Part shown: one piece after another, positions 15,570 to 24,046 of the stretch
Numbering within the stretch: the stretch's first letter is position 1
Layout: every line of letters begins with the position of its first letter
From: an uncultured Porphyromonadaceae bacterium
GTDB lineage: Bacteria; Bacteroidota; Bacteroidia; Bacteroidales; Muribaculaceae
Length of the DNA: 35,839 nt
Direction: 5' to 3'
Assembly: GCA_947176925.1 (NCBI GenBank)
Contig: CAMWSN010000006.1
Span: forward strand, 1 to 35,839
The notes under the pieces: model-generated
Told to the model about the DNA's origin: nothing
Database searches by the model: none
Seen by the model: only the letters and a program-made list of their open reading frames with translations
Position numbers and translations under genes: made by a program

Positions 15570-16499
15570 ATGGAAGAAGAAAAAAGACTCGGGCTTGATG
15601 ACCTGCCGGTGAGTGATAAGACGTTGACCATCGGCAACCATTTTCTAATATCAGACACTCTCGGACCTGACTCCGGAATCAGCGGGATGGATCTGCTCCC
15701 TTTGTCTGAAAAATTTCTTAACATGCCTTTCAGGATACGGTTTACGATTGTGCTCCTTTGTCGCGACGGATATTTGCGGTTAAGAATAAAGATGAAGGAG
15801 TATACCCTTACCCGGGGAAGTATGCTGCTGATTATTGAAGGGGCAATCGGAGAATGTTTGGAATTGTCCGGTGACATTAACGTCCTGATGATGGCTTTTT
15901 CAAGTCGGTTTAAGGTGATGGAACCCGGATTCAGACCCGGTATGGAAATTCTGCATAAAGTGGAGAGGCAGCCGTGTCTCAGGCTTAGCGAACGTGAGGT
16001 TGATGACATAACTGCAATTTACACTATTATGCGCCACCGGATGGAAGAGCCCGGTTTTCAGGCTGTTGAGGAGCTGGCCGCGAGTTGCCTGACCACGTTG
16101 TTCTACTATATTTCACAGCATATTACCGAATCCGGCATAGCTGCGGGTCAATATTCGGGAAGATCTGAAATAATTCATAATGAGTTTCTTGAACTGTTGG
16201 AAAGTAACAGTCATCGCCACCGAGACATCAACTTTTATGCCGACAAGCTATGTATCACCCCCAAATATCTCAGTCGAATGGTGATGGAAGCAAGTGGCCG
16301 GCGCCCTAAGGAGTGGATCAACATCCGCATCATGCTTGAAGCAAAGGTGCTCTTGCGTGATAAATCGCGTTCAATCCGTGAAATAAGCGAAATATTGGGT
16401 TTCCCGAATCAGTCCTTTTTCGGGACATTCTTCAAAAAGATGAAAGGTTTGTCGCCTGTCGCATATCGAAACACTCTGAGGCCCGGGGTTCCCTTTTAG
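15570..16499 (+). CDS. AraC-family transcriptional regulator
   Basis: This 309-residue protein has a C-terminal AraC/XylS double helix-turn-helix at about residues 215-305. The first HTH is INFYADKLCITPKYLSRMV and the second includes SIREISEILGFPNQSFFGTFFKK, ending with the typical GLSPVAYR. The N-terminal half looks like a cupin-type ligand-binding or dimerisation domain. The ATG at 15570 is preferred to an upstream TTG because of its spacing from the TAACTTTG box. It is transcribed divergently from the RND efflux operon and is the likely regulator of that operon, which is inference from position. Its last codons overlap the convergent histidine kinase gene by 4 bp. Confidence 0.92.
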   Translation: MEEEKRLGLDDLPVSDKTLTIGNHFLISDTLGPDSGISGMDLLPLSEKFLNMPFRIRFTIVLLCRDGYLRLRIKMKEYTLTRGSMLLIIEGAIGECLELSGDINVLMMAFSSRFKVMEPGFRPGMEILHKVERQPCLRLSEREVDDITAIYTIMRHRMEEPGFQAVEELAASCLTTLFYYISQHITESGIAAGQYSGRSEIIHNEFLELLESNSHRHRDINFYADKLCITPKYLSRMVMEASGRRPKEWINIRIMLEAKVLLRDKSRSIREISEILGFPNQSFFGTFFKKMKGLSPVAYRNTLRPGVPF

Positions 16500-17650
16500 G
16501 GGAGGGCGAGGCGGAAGATGGTTTGGTCGGCTGCGGGGGAGGAGATGGAGAATTGGGCGTGGTGTTTGCGCAGGATTTCGGCGACGAGCATCAGGCCGAG
16601 ACCGAGGCCCGTCGGCTTGGTGGAGATGACGTCAGAGAAGAGCCTTTCAGCCACTTCCGGCGGAATTGCCGGCCCGGAGTTGCTGACGGTGAGGGTCTTT
16701 CCGTGGGCCTCAATGTGAACGGAGCCGTCGGCACCCGCATTTTCCGCGGCGTTTTTGATGATGTTGACCATCACCTGCTGCATCAGTACCGGGTCGAGTC
16801 TCAGCGGTGATGCGTCCTCTAAGTTCGCGGTTAGCCGCGCTCCGGTGCGGGCGCAAAGACTCTCTAACAGCGGGAGTGACGATTCAACCAAATCGCAATA
16901 ATCCGTCAGTATCAGTTGAGGTTCCGGAATTTTCACCACCTCAGCGTAAGCCTTGATGAACCCGATGAGTGAATCGGCCCTTTCGGAGCACGCTTTCAGC
17001 GGTGGCAATATCCGCTCTGCGTCAGGATTTTTCGCAAGCTCTGACTCAATGGATTGAAGCACTGAGGATATGCCCCCGACGGAGTTATTTACCTCATGGG
17101 CCATCATGCGGATAACCCGCGTGTGAGCCGCCCGTTCGGCCTCGCGGATTTCGTCGGTCAGGCGGTCAATCAACACGAACGGACGCTCCCACCCGCGATC
17201 CATAAACGCCAGGCGCGTCATGCGGTAAATCTCGTTGCGGTCCGTCAGCTTCAGGGTGGGTGATTCGCGCATCCGGAGTTCCTTGATGGTCTTGCCAATC
17301 AGCGGGTCAGCGCCTAAAATCTCCTCGGCGGCGCGGTTGGCGCTCTCTAAGTTCCCTGAGTTATCTATCAGGACCAATCCCGAGGGCGATTCATTTATCA
17401 GCAGGTCAAGAAATTCATTCTGCTCACGCACGCGCAGGCGCTCCTGTTTGAGCTTATCCATCATGTCGTTAAACATGTCGACGAGGCGGTCTGCATCCCG
17501 CTGGCCGACGTGGCGCAGTCGGCTCGCAAAGTCCTGCTCGCGCACCAGGTCCATACCGCGCTGAATAATGTGCATCGGCCGGAGCGTCTTCCAATAAAGG
17601 AAAACTAACGCTATGATCAGCAGGCCGATGCAGAGGAGCGCAAACTTCAT
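16496..17650 (-). CDS. Sensor histidine kinase paired with a sigma-54 response regulator
   Basis: This 384-residue kinase has a single N-terminal membrane segment (about 3-21) and almost no periplasmic part. A HAMP-like region (about 23-75) and a PAS-like domain (about 80-160) follow. The H-box is RMMAHEVNNS (H185), the ATPase N-box is NIIKNAAENAG (N300) and the G-box is TKPTGLGLGL (344-353). Lacking a periplasmic sensor, it probably senses a cytoplasmic or membrane signal, like NtrY-type kinases. It overlaps the response regulator gene by 4 bp and is last in the unit. The partner is clearly the NtrC-type regulator at 17647-18924. Confidence 0.93.
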   Translation of the reverse strand: MKFALLCIGLLIIALVFLYWKTLRPMHIIQRGMDLVREQDFASRLRHVGQRDADRLVDMFNDMMDKLKQERLRVREQNEFLDLLINESPSGLVLIDNSGNLESANRAAEEILGADPLIGKTIKELRMRESPTLKLTDRNEIYRMTRLAFMDRGWERPFVLIDRLTDEIREAERAAHTRVIRMMAHEVNNSVGGISSVLQSIESELAKNPDAERILPPLKACSERADSLIGFIKAYAEVVKIPEPQLILTDYCDLVESSLPLLESLCARTGARLTANLEDASPLRLDPVLMQQVMVNIIKNAAENAGADGSVHIEAHGKTLTVSNSGPAIPPEVAERLFSDVISTKPTGLGLGLMLVAEILRKHHAQFSISSPAADQTIFRLALP

Positions 17651-18924
17651 AACTTGATACCGTATTTTTCGATTTTGCGGTAAAGGGTGGGGCGTGACAT
17701 GTTAAGTAGCGCGGCGGCGCGGGCAATTTTGCCGCCGGAGCTCTTGAGGGCATTGATTATTTCCTCTCGTTCGGCCTCTTCGGAGTGTGCGCGTGCGGTC
17801 ATGGCGGGGCCGATGGCTTGGCGCAGGATGGTCTCGTCAATTCGGGGCACCGGGGCCATGATGATTGCGCGCTCAACCGTGTTTTTCAGCTCGCGGATGT
17901 TGCCCGGCCAGCTCAGGGATTGCATCAGCTTGATGGCGTCAGCAGTAAACTCGGCGCGTCCCCCGGCAAATTTATCTACGAGCAGGGGAATATCCTCCGC
18001 GCGCTCCCTCAGGGCCGGCAGATGGAGCGTAATCAGGTTCAGGCGATAGAACAGGTCCTCACGAAACTCGCCGAGGCTGACCATTCGTGCCAGGTCCTTA
18101 TTCGTGGCGGAGATGACGCGGACATCAACCTTAACGGGTTTTGACGCGCCTAAGGGCTCAAAGGTCTTTTCCTGGAGTACGCGGAGCATCTTGACTTGCG
18201 AGACCGGATCCAGGTCACCTATCTCGTCCAGTAGAATCGTACCGCCGTCGGCAAGCGCGAAGCGCCCCTGGCGGTCGGCTATGGCGCCGGTGAATGCCCC
18301 CTTCTTATGACCGAACATCTCGCTCTCAAAGAGGGAATTAGGGACCCCTCCGAGGTTGACCTTAACTAATGGGCCGCCCTTGCGTGAGGAATTCAGATGC
18401 AGGGTCTCCGCCACGAGTTCTTTTCCCGTGCCATTTTCGCCGGTGATGAGCACCGTGGCGTCCGTCGCCGCCACTCGTTCAAGAGTTTCAAGCATTGAAA
18501 GGATGGCGGGGGACTTGCCTATTATCAGTGACCGGTCAAACCCTTGGGGTGCCTTCCGGGGCAGGGCTATCAGCTCTTTCATCCGCTCCATCAGCGCATA
18601 GTTGTTCCAGGGCTTGGTGATGAAGTCGGCGGCCCCGGCCTTCATCCCTTCCACGGCCAAGGAGATGTTGCCCCAGGCTGTCATCAGCACTACGGGCGTG
18701 TGCGGGCAAAATATTTTGACCTGACGAAGCAGATGCAGGCCCTCTTCGCCCGTGGTGGCCCGGGAGAAATTCATATCGAGCATAATCAGCTCCGGTTCGC
18801 GGGCGCGCACAATCGCAAGTGCCTCCGTGGGCTCGGACGCCGTAACGACCTCAAAGCCTTCGCGCTCAAAAGTCAGCCTCAACGAGGCCAACACCGCCTG
18901 ATTATCATCAACTATCAGAATCAT
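17647..18924 (-). CDS. NtrC-family sigma-54-dependent response regulator
   Basis: This 425-residue regulator has three domains. The receiver (1-115) has acidic D6/D7, phospho-acceptor D50, T82 and K104. The AAA+ sigma-54 activation domain (about 133-365) has Walker A GENGTGKE (162-169), the sigma-54-contacting GAFTGA loop (209-214) and Walker B LLDE. The C terminus is a Fis-type HTH (GGKIARAAALLNMSRPTLYRKIEKYG). All key residues are intact. It should activate sigma-54 promoters, and the clearest one in the window lies at 25321-25335 before the ABC exporter operon directly upstream. It also has its own TATCTTTG box, so the pair can be made independently. Confidence 0.95.
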   Translation of the reverse strand: MILIVDDNQAVLASLRLTFEREGFEVVTASEPTEALAIVRAREPELIMLDMNFSRATTGEEGLHLLRQVKIFCPHTPVVLMTAWGNISLAVEGMKAGAADFITKPWNNYALMERMKELIALPRKAPQGFDRSLIIGKSPAILSMLETLERVAATDATVLITGENGTGKELVAETLHLNSSRKGGPLVKVNLGGVPNSLFESEMFGHKKGAFTGAIADRQGRFALADGGTILLDEIGDLDPVSQVKMLRVLQEKTFEPLGASKPVKVDVRVISATNKDLARMVSLGEFREDLFYRLNLITLHLPALRERAEDIPLLVDKFAGGRAEFTADAIKLMQSLSWPGNIRELKNTVERAIIMAPVPRIDETILRQAIGPAMTARAHSEEAEREEIINALKSSGGKIARAAALLNMSRPTLYRKIEKYGIKL

Positions 18925-18929
18925 ATCTG

Positions 18930-18937
18930 CAAAGATA
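18930..18937 (-). promoter_or_regulatory. -7 promoter box (TATCTTTG) for the two-component genes
   Basis: TATCTTTG on the minus strand has a TTGG 19 bp upstream and lies five bases before the ATG at 18924, within the 21-bp gap after the permease gene. It would allow housekeeping-sigma expression of the regulator and kinase separately from the exporter promoter, with a nearly leaderless message. Confidence 0.6.
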
Positions 18938-18945
18938 ATAAAAAA

Positions 18946-20310
18946 TCATTCATCCGCCAAGGCCTCTACGGGATTGATGCGGCTGAGCTTCCAGGCGGGG
19001 ATGGCGATACCGGCGAGCACCACGATGAGCATAATGGCGCAGACTACTCCCGTCACTATCGCGCTGTGCATCCAGAAATCTCCTACCCAGGTATGTAACT
19101 CTGCCGGCAACTGGTTCATGTCTTTATCTATCAGATGAGAGTTTAGACCATATTCAAACTGCTCCGGATTCTTTGATAGGTAATAGATATAGATTCCGCA
19201 CCCTATCAGCGATGACCCCAAAGCGATAATCAGCCCCTCTACGTAGAGCATCATCCTGACGCGCAACGGAGTGGCCCCAAAGGCGCGCATGATGCCGGCT
19301 TCTTCAGTGCGTTTGCGGGTAAGCAACCAGAAAGTGCCGAAAACGCCCAAGAAAATGTTAAGCGCGAAGAACACCATCAGGACGTTGCGATACCGCTCCT
19401 TGGGCGACAAGAATGAATCTTCGCCGCTAAGCTCCGTGTAGGGGATCGCTTCTTTGAATTCCAAGATTCCAAGGCGTGCGAGATTGTGTAATTCCGGGTC
19501 GCGGTTGATTCGATGCGCGAGGCTTTTTGCACTCTCGCCGGCCTTGAGACGAAGGAGAATCTCATAGGTGTTGTGGCTATTATACTGTATGGAATGAGAA
19601 AGAGGGTCAGCATAGAAGCGTATCAGTGGATAAGGACGGTCGCCCCAGGCGCGGGTATCTTCGATAATTCCTACAATGTTCAGCACGGAGTTTCTGTTGG
19701 ATAACCAGTTGTCAGCCTCAGTTCCTTGTTGCTGACGTGAGGCTTCCATGGCGGTGTATTCGTTGCCGTGAAGGAGCCGCGCCATAGTGCGGGTACATAT
19801 CATTTCATTATAAAAGTCCACCCACATGTTGTTCATTTCTTCGATTGTCGGATTGCCGGGAATATCCTCGGCGGCTCGAAATCCCATGGTGGTGAAAAAC
19901 TCTGTTCCCGGGATGAAAGTGGCTTTGAAAGAGGTTATCTCGGTTGAGTCGGGGAGTATTACCGAATCATATGAGTCTTCACCACCACCAAATCCGCGGT
20001 GAGGCATCGGAATGGCTTTTTCCACCTCATCCAAGGCGGCGAAGCGGGGAATCACCTGCATGATGTCTGACTCTATGGCCTGGAGGTCTTGCGCGCGGGC
20101 CTCGTCATAGGCCGGGTTATGAGGGTCAAGGCGAGTCAACTGGACCATCACCAGGCGGTCGCCGTTATAGTTGAAGTTGCGGTGTGAGTCATAAACTCCT
20201 ACTACTATGGGGTCAAGAACAAAGAAAGCGATAGCGGAGGCCACGATGATTTCTACAATGAGCCAGCCGTAGCGTCCGCGGCGCTTCCAGATTGATTTAA
20301 ACGGTTTCAT
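18946..20310 (-). CDS. MacB/FtsX-type ABC transporter permease (second of pair)
   Basis: This 454-residue permease has the MacB-like layout. One TM near residues 17-38 is followed by a large periplasmic domain (about 40-310). Three C-terminal TMs form the FtsX domain (about 315-445, with FGTFWLLTRKRTEEAGIMRAFGATPLRVRMML) and it ends NPVEALADE, typical of MacB/LolC-type permeases. Such proteins move no substrate through the membrane themselves but drive periplasmic export by mechanotransmission. It follows the other FtsX gene by 3 bp; together they replace the MacB homodimer. Confidence 0.9.
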   Translation of the reverse strand: MKPFKSIWKRRGRYGWLIVEIIVASAIAFFVLDPIVVGVYDSHRNFNYNGDRLVMVQLTRLDPHNPAYDEARAQDLQAIESDIMQVIPRFAALDEVEKAIPMPHRGFGGGEDSYDSVILPDSTEITSFKATFIPGTEFFTTMGFRAAEDIPGNPTIEEMNNMWVDFYNEMICTRTMARLLHGNEYTAMEASRQQQGTEADNWLSNRNSVLNIVGIIEDTRAWGDRPYPLIRFYADPLSHSIQYNSHNTYEILLRLKAGESAKSLAHRINRDPELHNLARLGILEFKEAIPYTELSGEDSFLSPKERYRNVLMVFFALNIFLGVFGTFWLLTRKRTEEAGIMRAFGATPLRVRMMLYVEGLIIALGSSLIGCGIYIYYLSKNPEQFEYGLNSHLIDKDMNQLPAELHTWVGDFWMHSAIVTGVVCAIMLIVVLAGIAIPAWKLSRINPVEALADE

Positions 20311-20313
20311 AAT

Positions 20314-21795
20314 TTAAGATTTGGCTTTGATTGCATCGATTGCCGGGCGGCGAAGAGCCCACCAGGCCGGAATTAAGGAGGAAAGAAGATTGAGAACCAC
20401 GCAGATAACTATTGCGGCAATGAACACCTTTGGCGCAAAGAGCATCGCCGGGTCAAGCAGGATATCAGCCGTAGTCAGAGCGCCACCGTCGCTCCCCACT
20501 CCTGTGAAGAGCCATTCCTTCCAGAGCAGAACGCCCACCCAGGAGAGGATCACGCCCAATATGGCGCCGCATCCCGTCAGCCATAGATTCTCGTTCATCA
20601 CCTGGCGCAACAGGGTCCGGTTACGCGCGCCGAAGGCCTTGCGGATGCCCATTTCGCTCATTTTCGAGTCCATGTTCCCGGAAATCAGGCTGCTCAGATT
20701 CAGCGCCGGAACAAGCAGAAGTATGAGGATTAACAGGCCATAAAGCTTTGTCAGACCGGCGAAATTAAACTTTTCATATATATTTTCCGGGTTGCCAAGT
20801 TGCATCTGTAGTGCGCTGCGGGGATAACTCCCGATTGTGAATTCATATTCTTCCGGAAGGATTTCATCCATCGTGTTGATATTCTTATAGGTTTGGCCGT
20901 TAATGAAATCATACGTAATTATACTATTAAATGGCTGAGAATGCAGCCGATTTATTTGAGTTAGAATCGCTTCCTTGATTGACGCTTGCGAAATGCCTTC
21001 GTGGGGGAGGATAACAAGACTCAACTCTCCTTGTCCATCCATTGGATTAACGGACTGGGATAGCTCTATCTTTGTATCTTCTATTTCCTTATTTATGTCA
21101 AGCGGCGCAATGATTTCAGTAAACGATGACGGAAGTAATCGGCTCCCTTCCTTGAAAACTCCGCAAACGGTAAATTCCTTCTGTTCATCCGTGAAATTCC
21201 CCGATATTAGATACTGTATCACCGATAAATTGAAAGTGCGGCCTGTAACCCCTTTGTCTGTCCCGAAAATACGACGAGCAAGGCGGTCGGAAATGGCAGC
21301 ATTAGGTCCGGATGAATCCTTAAAAGGAGCACCGTCAATGAATTCATAGTCATAAACGCTGAATATTTCGGGGGTAGCCGTGAGTGTCGATACATTTTCA
21401 AATCTCTCATCCCCTACATAGACATTTTGCAGCAGGAGGTTTGTCAATATATTCCCTCCAAAGTTGAATTCTGAAGCTTGGGGTGGATTTTTGATGATGG
21501 CAACTGTTGCAATATTATTTAAGGAGTCAGCAAATATCCGGGCATATCGCGGAGAAAATGAGGAGGTCTGCTCCATTGTGAAAGAATGATTATTACCTTG
21601 ATCCTTGGATATACTGAAATAGCTCTTTGACAGATACAGGAGCTTGTCGCGAGAATATTCCGGATAGATATTCGAGGTCTTGACGTGGAGAAAGATCGCC
21701 ACGAGCATCACCGACGCCACCGAAAGCGCCGCGCCCAGAACATAGACCGTGCTGAACATCGGTGCCTGCCTGAATCGTGCAATGAATTTTCGCAT
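20314..21795 (-). CDS. MacB/FtsX-type ABC transporter permease (first of pair)
   Basis: This 493-residue permease has an N-terminal TM (about 15-38), a large periplasmic domain (about 40-345) and three C-terminal TMs with the FtsX signature (GNMDSKMSEMGIRKAFGARNR) and terminal PAIDAIKAKS. It differs markedly from the permease at 18946-20310, so the pair is probably an obligate heterodimer. It lies between the TolC-like gene, 52 bp upstream across a low-complexity spacer, and the second permease. The exporter is of the MacAB-TolC type, but the substrate is unknown. Confidence 0.9.
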   Translation of the reverse strand: MRKFIARFRQAPMFSTVYVLGAALSVASVMLVAIFLHVKTSNIYPEYSRDKLLYLSKSYFSISKDQGNNHSFTMEQTSSFSPRYARIFADSLNNIATVAIIKNPPQASEFNFGGNILTNLLLQNVYVGDERFENVSTLTATPEIFSVYDYEFIDGAPFKDSSGPNAAISDRLARRIFGTDKGVTGRTFNLSVIQYLISGNFTDEQKEFTVCGVFKEGSRLLPSSFTEIIAPLDINKEIEDTKIELSQSVNPMDGQGELSLVILPHEGISQASIKEAILTQINRLHSQPFNSIITYDFINGQTYKNINTMDEILPEEYEFTIGSYPRSALQMQLGNPENIYEKFNFAGLTKLYGLLILILLLVPALNLSSLISGNMDSKMSEMGIRKAFGARNRTLLRQVMNENLWLTGCGAILGVILSWVGVLLWKEWLFTGVGSDGGALTTADILLDPAMLFAPKVFIAAIVICVVLNLLSSLIPAWWALRRPAIDAIKAKS

Positions 21796-21796
21796 T

Positions 21797-21847
21797 ATGT
21801 TTTGAGTTTAGTGTTTAGTGTTTAAAGTTTAGAGTTTAGTGTTTAAT
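21797..21847. repeat. Low-complexity AT-rich spacer inside the exporter operon
   Basis: This short spacer between the TolC-like and permease genes consists of tandem variants of GTTTAGT/AGTTTAG followed by TTTTGCATTTTGCATTTTTAA. The latter unit recurs, as TTTTGTATTTTGCATTTTTAA on the minus strand, upstream of tsaB near 31090-31125. It looks like a dispersed simple-repeat filler rather than a promoter. Confidence 0.5.
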
Positions 21848-23335
21848 TTATTTTGCATTTTGCATTTTTAATTTTTCATCACTTAACAGATCTTCGTGGG
21901 TAATAAAATCATGGAGGGTGAGGGAACGTATCTGATAATAATAGCTCCAATATTGATATAGCGACGATAGATAGCTGATGCGCTGGTTATCTTTGGCCGT
22001 CTGTGAGTTGTCAAGGTCAAGGGTGGAGATTTTTCCCATCATGAAGGATGCTACGTTGGTGTCATAGCGGCGTTGTGCAATCGTGTCGCTCACTGAGGCA
22101 ATCTCTACCTGACGTTGCTGACTGTTGAAGCGGTCAACCAACAGGAAGATGTTCTGCCGAAATTGAGTGTCTTCCTGGCGCAACCGTGCGCGGGTAACTT
22201 CCCGGTTGCTTTCAGCCACTTTGACCTGACCGCGTCTCTTACCCCAGTCCACGAGCGGAATCTGTACTCCGATACTGACCACCTCGTTATTTTGTAGGGG
22301 TGAATAAGCTCCGGAGAGATTGTCGCCGGTGCCGGTGAAGCCAACCTGGGCATAAAGGTCAATGCGCCGAAGGTCTCCTTTGGCTGTGGCTACGGAGAAA
22401 TCCGCGGCAAGTTCGCGCAGGCGCCGCGAGATGGAGTGGTCGCTGTTTTTGAGCGCCATGTCGTAGACCTCTGAAAACGTCACGTCGATGTGGGGCAGCT
22501 TGTCAGGAATCTGCGGGATGATTTCAAAGTCCTCATCGTAGCCCAAGAAAGAGGTCAGTGAGAATGATGCCGCCGTCAGTCCGCTCTCGGCTGTCGTCAG
22601 GGCCGATTGGGCGTTGAGGGCGTTGAGCTCTAACTGGAGCACCTCGTTCTGACTGATTTTGCCCATTTCGCGCTTGACCTTGGCTATTTCATGGAGCTTG
22701 CGCGCGTTCTCAAGGTTTTTCTGCTGAATCAGTACCGTTTCGCGTGCTATTATCAGGTCAAAATAGAGGCTCATGGCTGAGCGGGCTAAGTTCTCCGTGG
22801 AGACTATGTAGTTTATCTGAGCCGCACGATACTCCAGCGGAGCCGTCCGGCGCGTCTGTTTTGCCGAGTTGGCCGCGAAAATCGGTTGATTCAGTTTCAG
22901 GGCCACGGGAATAGACATGAATCTTGAGTAGGCATTCTTTCCCATCTGGCGCAGGAAGTTCAGCGATGTCGACATGCTCAGGGTGCCCCCCGTTGCCCAG
23001 ATGTTCTGGGTGATGTTGATTGAACCTTCGGCTTCAAGGGCGGAGGAATGGATGAAGTCGTATGTCCCGTCCGGATTCTGATATGAACTGTAACGCTGTG
23101 AGAATGAGGGAAGAGTGGCGCTGAACGAGATTTCCGGTAGCAGACTCGCCCGATAGTTGCGGTAGCTCCAGTAAGAGGCCCGCATCGAGTTGAGAGCCAT
23201 TTGCGCCTCGACGCTCGTCTTGCGCGCCTCATCGATTACCTCATCCAAGGTCATGACTCTGCTCTCGCTCCGGGCCGGGAAGCCCGAAGCAAGTAGCATA
23301 GCCATTATTAACACAGTTTGAGAGAATCGGGTCAT
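21848..23335 (-). CDS. TolC-family outer membrane efflux protein (ABC exporter partner)
   Basis: This 495-residue outer membrane factor has a signal peptide (MTRFSQTVLIMAMLLASGFPARS) and two OEP-type halves with long coiled-coil stretches (about 180-260 and 380-460). It is not closely similar to the TolC protein of the RND operon (9885-11195). Its start overlaps the end of the ABC ATPase gene by 4 bp, so it is translated with the exporter and is its probable outer membrane duct. Confidence 0.9.
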   Translation of the reverse strand: MTRFSQTVLIMAMLLASGFPARSESRVMTLDEVIDEARKTSVEAQMALNSMRASYWSYRNYRASLLPEISFSATLPSFSQRYSSYQNPDGTYDFIHSSALEAEGSINITQNIWATGGTLSMSTSLNFLRQMGKNAYSRFMSIPVALKLNQPIFAANSAKQTRRTAPLEYRAAQINYIVSTENLARSAMSLYFDLIIARETVLIQQKNLENARKLHEIAKVKREMGKISQNEVLQLELNALNAQSALTTAESGLTAASFSLTSFLGYDEDFEIIPQIPDKLPHIDVTFSEVYDMALKNSDHSISRRLRELAADFSVATAKGDLRRIDLYAQVGFTGTGDNLSGAYSPLQNNEVVSIGVQIPLVDWGKRRGQVKVAESNREVTRARLRQEDTQFRQNIFLLVDRFNSQQRQVEIASVSDTIAQRRYDTNVASFMMGKISTLDLDNSQTAKDNQRISYLSSLYQYWSYYYQIRSLTLHDFITHEDLLSDEKLKMQNAK

Positions 23336-23997
23336 ATTATCTGGTGGCCGTCAAAAAGGCGGATGATGCGGTTGGTCTGGCGCGCTTGCTCTTCGTTGTG
23401 AGTGACCATGACGATTGTGCGCCCCTGGTTGACGTTGAGGTCATGCAGCAGGCTCATCACTTCGGCGCCCATGTGTGAGTCAAGGTTGCCCGTCGGTTCG
23501 TCGGCAAGGACTATGTCCGGATTCCCGGCGATGGCGCGCGCGATGGCCACGCGCTGACACTGTCCGCCCGAAAGCTGGCTCGGAGTGTGGCGCAGGCGGT
23601 GGCTCAGACCCACTTGCTCCAGGACTTCCTTGGCGCGTTTGCGGCGTTCCGAGGCGCTCATCGGCCGGTAGAGCAGGGGGACTTCCACGTTTTCCAACAC
23701 GTTCAGGGTGTTGATAAGGTGGAAACTCTGAAAGACGAATCCTAAATTGCGATTGCGGAACTCGGCAAGCTTTGACGCGCTCAGAGCGCTGACGTCGGTA
23801 TCCTTCAGCCGCAGGGTGCCCTCCGTCGGATTGTCCAAAAGCCCGATGATGTTTAGCAGAGTCGATTTCCCGCAGCCTGACGGACCCATGATGGAGACGA
23901 ATTCGCCTTTTTTGATGTTGATATTGATGTTTTCAAGGGCCGTAGTTTCAATCTCGGCCGTCCGATAGATTTTTTTGATGTCGCGAAGCTCTATCAT
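23332..23997 (-). CDS. ABC transporter ATPase (MacB/LolD type)
   Basis: This 221-residue ATPase has Walker A GPSGCGKS (38-45), Q-loop FVFQSFHLI (about 88-96), signature LSGGQ (142-146), Walker B DIVLADEP (161-168) and the H-loop histidine in VTHNEE. The sequence and short length match the MacB/LolD clade that energises FtsX-type permeases. It lies between the adaptor (49-bp AT-rich gap) and TolC (4-bp overlap) genes. It should dimerise under the two FtsX permeases encoded downstream. Confidence 0.95.
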   Translation of the reverse strand: MIELRDIKKIYRTAEIETTALENININIKKGEFVSIMGPSGCGKSTLLNIIGLLDNPTEGTLRLKDTDVSALSASKLAEFRNRNLGFVFQSFHLINTLNVLENVEVPLLYRPMSASERRKRAKEVLEQVGLSHRLRHTPSQLSGGQCQRVAIARAIAGNPDIVLADEPTGNLDSHMGAEVMSLLHDLNVNQGRTIVMVTHNEEQARQTNRIIRLFDGHQII

Positions 23998-24046
23998 ATA
24001 AATAATATTATAAGATTTATAAGTTTTATAAAATTTGTAAGCAGAT

